Assembly (NCBI GenBank): GCA_900548625.1
Contig: URLO01000001.1
Span: forward strand, 62,001 to 126,000
Source of the DNA: an uncultured Eubacteriales bacterium
GTDB taxonomy: Bacteria; Bacillota; Clostridia; Oscillospirales; Oscillospiraceae
Direction: 5' to 3'
Length of the DNA stretch: 64,000 nt
Shown here: in pieces, positions 60,473 through 64,000 of the stretch
Layout of the letters: the number at the start of each line of letters is the position of its first letter
How positions within the stretch are numbered: the first letter of the stretch is position 1
Notes under the pieces: model-generated
What the model was told of the DNA's origin: nothing
Seen by the model: the letters and a program-made list of their open reading frames with translations, nothing else
Database searches by the model: none
Position numbers and translations under genes: made by a program

Positions 60473-61851
60473 GCTCTCACCGCCTTTCTCGAGGCGATAA
60501 CAGCGACAAGACCGCTGGACAGGACGGTCGTCAGACTGCCTGCCGCTTTCACAGCCGGAATGCCGGCGAGATTGCCGTAGGCGAAGATCGGAAGCCCGAC
60601 ACACAGCGCGGTCAGCACACCGGCAAAAACGCCCTTGCCCGTCAGTTTCTTACCGAGCAGTGTCATGACCGTCGGCAGCAGCGTCGAAGCGCGGAGCGTT
60701 CCGTAGAACAGGAACAGGTATGTCACCGTCAGGCCGGGAATGTTGGCGATGGCGATAGCCACGATCAGCAGGCAAAGCATGGTGCGGCGCGAAGTCTGCA
60801 CCGTGTCCTTCCCAATGCCGAGCCAGTCTGTCGTGAGCGACGCTGCCGCGCAAAGGTTGCTATCCACCGTGGAGAGCAGGCCGGAGATAATCATAAACAA
60901 GAACGGGACCAGCACCCATGTCGGAAGCAGCGAGGAAACGAATTCAAAGTTGACCATGCCGGTGTTGCTGGCCGCAAAGCCGGAGCCTGCGGCAAGGAAG
61001 CCCACCGTTCCCATGCAGATCGGAACGAGCGCAAACAAAAGCGCACCGGCAAAAAACGATCTGCCGATGCGGTCGCGCCTGATTGCGAAAGCTCGTTGCC
61101 AGAAGCACTGATCCCCGAACGGGCCGGAGATCAGACCGACAGCCATCGGCAGACCATAGCCCAGCAGGACCTCAATGCCCGTGGAGGAGGTGAGCGAAGT
61201 ATATTCTCCGGAGACAGCACCGAGCCCTGCCCGTACCGTGTCAAAGCCGCCGGTCATGCGAAGGCTCAGAACGACCAGCAGAGCGCCACCCATGAGAATA
61301 ATGCCCAGCTGGACGACATCGGTGATGATGGAGGCTTTCAGCCCGGAGAAGCGGGAGTAGGAATATGCGATAGCTGCCAGGGCGAGCGTCATGCTCCAGA
61401 ATGGCAGCCCCGTAATGAGGGCCAGCGTCTTTCCCCCGGCGAGCAGCTGCACCGCCGTTGAAAGAACGGCCAGCGCGCCGAGCTGGAAGGAGTAGACGCC
61501 CTTGACCTTGCCGGAGTGATAGCGCTCCGCCATGTAGCCGGTCAAGGTGATGCCCTCCGGGTACTGCGCCCGGATCCTTTTTGCAAAGGGGATAAACAGG
61601 ATCAGGCACAGCACATTCGGTACCGTAAACCAGAACATCCCCGGGATGCCGCGCGTATAGGCCATCTCCGAGGAAGTGAACAGTGAGGGAGCCCAAATCC
61701 AAGTGGCGGCGATGCTCATGGCGGCAATCACCGAGCCGATGCGCCGGTCCGCCACATGGAAGCCCTCTGCGTCGGTCGTCTTTCGGGTGAACATCAGCGT
61801 GACGCCGATCATCAGCACCGCATAGACGGCCAGAATGACAATTCCGAACAT
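60469..61851 (-). CDS. Sodium:solute symporter family protein inside the prophage
   Basis: A 460-residue SSS/SLC5 membrane protein with about 13 hydrophobic segments: MFGIVILAVYAVLMIGVTLMFTRKTTDAEGFHVADRRIG at the N terminus, GVYSFQLGALAVLSTAVQLLAGGKTLALITG, and SGLLSTVDSNLCAAASLTTDWLGI (the family's sodium-site region). Substrate unknown. AAGGAG precedes the ATG. It is the first gene of a five-gene coupled cassette with two PAPS-reductase-like and two ParB-like genes; it is only distantly like the host symporter at 15099. A transporter gene in the late strand of a phage is unusual. Confidence 0.85.
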   Translation of the reverse strand: MFGIVILAVYAVLMIGVTLMFTRKTTDAEGFHVADRRIGSVIAAMSIAATWIWAPSLFTSSEMAYTRGIPGMFWFTVPNVLCLILFIPFAKRIRAQYPEGITLTGYMAERYHSGKVKGVYSFQLGALAVLSTAVQLLAGGKTLALITGLPFWSMTLALAAIAYSYSRFSGLKASIITDVVQLGIILMGGALLVVLSLRMTGGFDTVRAGLGAVSGEYTSLTSSTGIEVLLGYGLPMAVGLISGPFGDQCFWQRAFAIRRDRIGRSFFAGALLFALVPICMGTVGFLAAGSGFAASNTGMVNFEFVSSLLPTWVLVPFLFMIISGLLSTVDSNLCAAASLTTDWLGIGKDTVQTSRRTMLCLLIVAIAIANIPGLTVTYLFLFYGTLRASTLLPTVMTLLGKKLTGKGVFAGVLTALCVGLPIFAYGNLAGIPAVKAAGSLTTVLSSGLVAVIASRKAVRA

Positions 61852-62081
61852 TTTGGAAATCTCCTTTTATGATGTCACCGCTGCCCTCTGCTGGCGAACA
61901 TCGGACCCGGCGCATGACCGGCGCGCAAGGAGTAACGCGCAGGCCTCAACCTCCTTCCCAAACGAATGACGGCCACCCCGCGAGGGATGGCCGCCTGGCT
62001 TATGTAGGATTTTACGAGTCTAATCCTAATACATGGTGCGGGGAATATCAAGAAACGAGTTGCAACAGCGAAGAACAGCTT
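61852..62081. other. Intergenic gap upstream of the symporter cassette
   Basis: No gene is supported. A hairpin at about 61966-61992 (GGCGGCCATCCC / GGGGTGGCCGTC on the minus strand) and an AGGATT / AATCCT inverted repeat at about 62009-62030 lie here; a late promoter is expected in this gap but none stands out. Confidence 0.4.
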
Positions 62082-62459
62082 TTAACTACCGAGGTAGCGG
62101 TAACACACCATCTTTACCGAATCCTCCGAATTGCGGCCTCCTATGACCGCTGCGACCTCTTTCCATGCGAGCCCTCTCAGGAAGCGCAGCCGGAAGATCA
62201 GGCGCGTCTGGTCATCGTCGATGCCTTGAATGAACGGCATGATCTGCCCCTCGCTGGCCTTGACCTCTTCCTCCAGAAAGCCGACACGCGCATCCATATC
62301 CACGATCTCAGCTGCGAGGTCGCCGACCTTATCCTTTATGCCGGGAGTATGCGGCATACCTGTGAGGGCAGCCGCGCCGGGGCAAGCCGCGTCACGCAAG
62401 GACTGTAGCATCTCCCTTGCCCTTGCCAGTTTCTCTATCAGCTCAAAATGCTGATTCAA
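62082..62459 (-). CDS. Phage late transcription regulator, sigma-region-4-like (DUF1492/ArpU type)
   Basis: A 125-residue helical protein: a coiled coil (about 1-60), then GQIMPFIQGIDDDQTRLIFRLRFLRGLAWKEVAAVIGGRNSEDSVKMVCYRYL, a sigma-70 region 4-type helix-turn-helix. Proteins like this (ArpU, DUF1492) control late gene expression in Firmicutes phages, and it lies just upstream of the late operon. The start is uncertain: TTG 62459 is the first usual start codon but lacks a clear ribosome-binding site. Confidence 0.8.
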   Translation of the reverse strand: MNQHFELIEKLARAREMLQSLRDAACPGAAALTGMPHTPGIKDKVGDLAAEIVDMDARVGFLEEEVKASEGQIMPFIQGIDDDQTRLIFRLRFLRGLAWKEVAAVIGGRNSEDSVKMVCYRYLGS

Positions 62460-62496
62460 TTCCGAAAGCGTCGTAATAGCTCACCCCAATCTGTTC

Positions 62497-62685
62497 TTAC
62501 TTCCTCTTGCCACCCTGTCGGCTGACAGTCTCTCCAATCTGCATTTGCCGGTATGTTGGCTGCACTACCTCTACCGACACCACACGGGTATCTCCGTATC
62601 GCTCCAAATCCTGAGCGATCTGCTCCTTTATGCCAATGGCCTGCCCCGCCGGGGCGTTCACATGAACGGTGATGACGAGCATCAT
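62497..62685 (-). CDS. Small phage protein, 62 aa
   Basis: A 62-residue protein (MMLVITVHVNAPAGQAIGIKEQIAQDLERYGDTRVVSVEVV...) with alternating strands and helix, no recognised family. Its start overlaps the stop of the upstream gene (GATGATG). The ribosome-binding site is weak. Confidence 0.6.
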   Translation of the reverse strand: MMLVITVHVNAPAGQAIGIKEQIAQDLERYGDTRVVSVEVVQPTYRQMQIGETVSRQGGKRK

Positions 62686-63383
62686 CGCACCGTCTGATAG
62701 GCGCGAGCTTTCTTGTTATAGGCCAGATCGACCGGCGCGCCGCAGGAAAGGCAGCTGTAGGTGAAGACGTCCTCCTCGAAATTCGTCCGGTATTTGAAGT
62801 GCTTTCCGCACTTGCAGCGGATGTGCGCCGACGTGAGATCGTGCAGCGGCGTCTCTCCGTTGCAGGTTGCGCACCGATAGGACGAGATAGGCTGTTTTGC
62901 ACAAAAGCCGCGCAGCTCGCCGCATTGTGCGCACCGAATAAGCAGAAATCCCTTGTATGTCTTCGGCGTGGTCTCCTCGGCTTCCGCTCTATCAGGGATA
63001 GCCCAGGCCTCTTTCGGCCCGAACATAGTCTCCGCACGGCTGGGCTTTGCACGAAGCAAAGTCGGCTCTGCCTTGTGTATCTCCGGCAGGGAGGCCTTCG
63101 TTGCAGCGCCGCGCCACACAGGGCGGCAGTCTATGCCGTTTCCGAGACGGCAATGCCATCTGTTCGCGCCGCTGAACTCCTCTTTCTCTCCGTGCTCACA
63201 ATATTCGCAGTTGCCGTTCAGCCACAGCAGGGCGGCAATATCGGTCGCGGCGGCGTTGATTGCCTCCTCCGCTCCTGCGAACTCCTGCACCAAGTCAAAA
63301 AGGCGGCTGTAATCGTCATACTGAATACGCCCGTTCTCATTCAGCTCATTGATAAAATCGAGCAGGTTTTCAAATCGTTCCAT
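62682..63383 (-). CDS. Multi-zinc-knuckle phage protein, 233 aa
   Basis: The N-terminal half has a cysteine-rich centre (NCEYCEHGE... HCRLGNGIDC); the C-terminal half has a chain of CxxC pairs: CAQCGELRGFC, CATCNGE, CKCGKHF and CLSCGAPVD, as in zinc ribbons of recombination or transcription helper proteins. GAAAAGGAGC precedes the ATG. Function unknown. Confidence 0.7.
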   Translation of the reverse strand: MERFENLLDFINELNENGRIQYDDYSRLFDLVQEFAGAEEAINAAATDIAALLWLNGNCEYCEHGEKEEFSGANRWHCRLGNGIDCRPVWRGAATKASLPEIHKAEPTLLRAKPSRAETMFGPKEAWAIPDRAEAEETTPKTYKGFLLIRCAQCGELRGFCAKQPISSYRCATCNGETPLHDLTSAHIRCKCGKHFKYRTNFEEDVFTYSCLSCGAPVDLAYNKKARAYQTVR

Positions 63384-63395
63384 AGAAGCTCCTTT

Positions 63396-63800
63396 TCATT
63401 CCATCACCACGCAACCACAGACTGTACATTGACCGTGAAAGTGTCCGTTGCTGCGCGCCCTTGCCCCGACCATCGTGCTCTTTCCTCCGCAGGAGGGGCA
63501 GTCCATGCGAACTTCCTCCGGCGGCTTGCTCCATTCCTCCGTAAGCGCGTCGGGCAGAAACCTTTGACCGCAGAAGACACACCGCTCCAAGCTGTACGGC
63601 ATATTCCCGCAGGAGGGGCATTCGGGATATCTGCCGCTCCAATAATCCTCAGCCCAGCGAATATGTACCGGCTCAGCCTTGCCGTTTTCCTTATCATCGG
63701 CGGCGGGCTGGTGTTCGCAGGTATCGCAGTAAAACTCCTTCTTGCAGACCAAGCCCTTATCCCAATGGCAGTACATAGTGAGATCTCCGGTATCAATCAT
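63396..63800 (-). CDS. Zinc-ribbon phage protein, 134 aa
   Basis: Several CxxC knuckles: FYCDTCEHQP, CPSCGNMPYSLERCVFCGQRF, CPSCGGKST and CTVCGCVV. The pattern resembles the early-operon zinc-ribbon proteins and the neighbouring 233-aa protein. ATG 63800 follows GAGGACGACAGAA and overlaps the upstream gene's end by eight bases. Confidence 0.7.
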   Translation of the reverse strand: MIDTGDLTMYCHWDKGLVCKKEFYCDTCEHQPAADDKENGKAEPVHIRWAEDYWSGRYPECPSCGNMPYSLERCVFCGQRFLPDALTEEWSKPPEEVRMDCPSCGGKSTMVGARARSNGHFHGQCTVCGCVVME

Positions 63801-63999
63801 TTCTGTCGTCCTCCTTCGGCGGCGCAGGCAGCGGCATCCAATAGACAACTGCAACATCGCTTCTATCTCCGATACCGACATGGACGCTCCATTCCGCCCT
63901 TTCGGGAGCGCACCAGCCCATATAGACGCCCCATCTTTCGTGCCAATACGCGACAACGAGGACATTGCTACGATCTTCCGGTAACCTCTCTTTTACAGA
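63793..63999 (-). CDS. DUF551-type phage protein, 5' end outside the window
   Basis: An open frame from the right edge to the TGA at 63793-63795 reads VKERLPEDRSNVLVVAYW... VYWMPLPAPPKED. The ERLPE... WMPLP frame is the DUF551 pattern found in many phage early genes. Only the C-terminal 68 residues are seen. It overlaps the zinc-ribbon gene by eight bases. Confidence 0.75.
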   Translation of the reverse strand, partial: SVKERLPEDRSNVLVVAYWHERWGVYMGWCAPERAEWSVHVGIGDRSDVAVVYWMPLPAPPKEDDRND

Positions 64000-64000
64000 T

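Larger units (their letters stand above)
24971..64000. mobile_element. Temperate contractile-tailed prophage, right end outside the window
   Basis: From just after ssrA to the right edge the genes are those of a phage: XRE switch regulators, small early genes, terminase, portal, protease, capsid, sheath, tube, tape measure, baseplate, tail fibre, holin and endolysin. The tail module is P2/Mu-like (sheath, tube FII, gpX, gpD, gpV, gpU, gp25, gpJ, gpI); the head module is lambda-like (GpA-type terminase, lambda portal, ClpP-like protease, decoration and gpE-type capsid). No integrase, replication gene or right attachment site is visible. The left boundary is inferred from position, not from a seen repeat. 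Confidence 0.9.

Noticed and set aside
24971..64000. Integrase, transposase or CRISPR array
   Set aside because: I looked for tyrosine or serine recombinase and Mu-type transposase motifs and for regularly spaced repeats and found none; they must lie beyond the window if present.

Overview
The window is a piece of chromosome from a GC-rich, spore-forming Clostridia bacterium, most likely an Oscillospiraceae gut commensal. The grounds are GC-rich coding sequence, sporulation genes (spoIVB, a spoIIQ-like M23 gene), Gram-positive genes (RNase J, GdpP, a SigA-type rpoD) and strong GGAGG ribosome-binding sites. No species can be named from the sequence alone.

Host part (1 to about 24970). From the left: the 3' end of purB, a GNAT acetyltransferase, spoIVB, tRNA-Gln with an isolated 5S rRNA gene, rpoD, rnjA, then a plus-strand block gdpP-rplI-dnaB-tilS-hpt-ftsH. 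After that come a sodium:solute symporter, the M23 protein, a CBS-domain protein, suhB, pnp and rpsO (all minus), and aspartate kinase, smpB, ppiB and ssrA (tmRNA, all plus). Intergenic gaps carry a dispersed family of TGTCAAAA-type hairpins and longer shared repeats.

Prophage part (about 24971 to the right edge, incomplete). A contractile-tailed temperate phage (myovirus; P2/Mu-like tail, lambda-like head) lies directly downstream of ssrA. It opens with two XRE regulators and a symmetrical pair of divergent promoters with matching operators, followed by about a dozen small plus-strand early genes. The rest runs on the minus strand. From right to left: zinc-ribbon proteins, a sigma-like late regulator, a five-gene symporter/PAPS-reductase/ParB cassette, terS, terL, connector, portal, protease, decoration, capsid, head-tail proteins, sheath, tube, a frameshifting tail chaperone, tape measure, hub and baseplate proteins, a variable receptor-binding protein, a reverse transcriptase, holins and an endolysin. 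No integrase or replication gene is in view, so the right end lies beyond 64000.

The two most striking systems are both in the prophage. First, a complete diversity-generating retroelement (DGR): a 135-bp template repeat, a reverse transcriptase with an unusual YMDN motif, and a variable repeat at the 3' end of the 902-aa tail protein. All 16 template/variable mismatches fall at template adenines (coding strand), and an 8-bp-stem hairpin follows the variable repeat. Second, a translationally coupled operon pairs two PAPS-reductase-like ATP pyrophosphatases with two ParB-like proteins and a membrane symporter. Its function is unknown; DNA sulfur chemistry or host regulation are possible. A strong terminator plus four small hairpins inside the packaging operon, just before the portal gene, is a third unexplained element.
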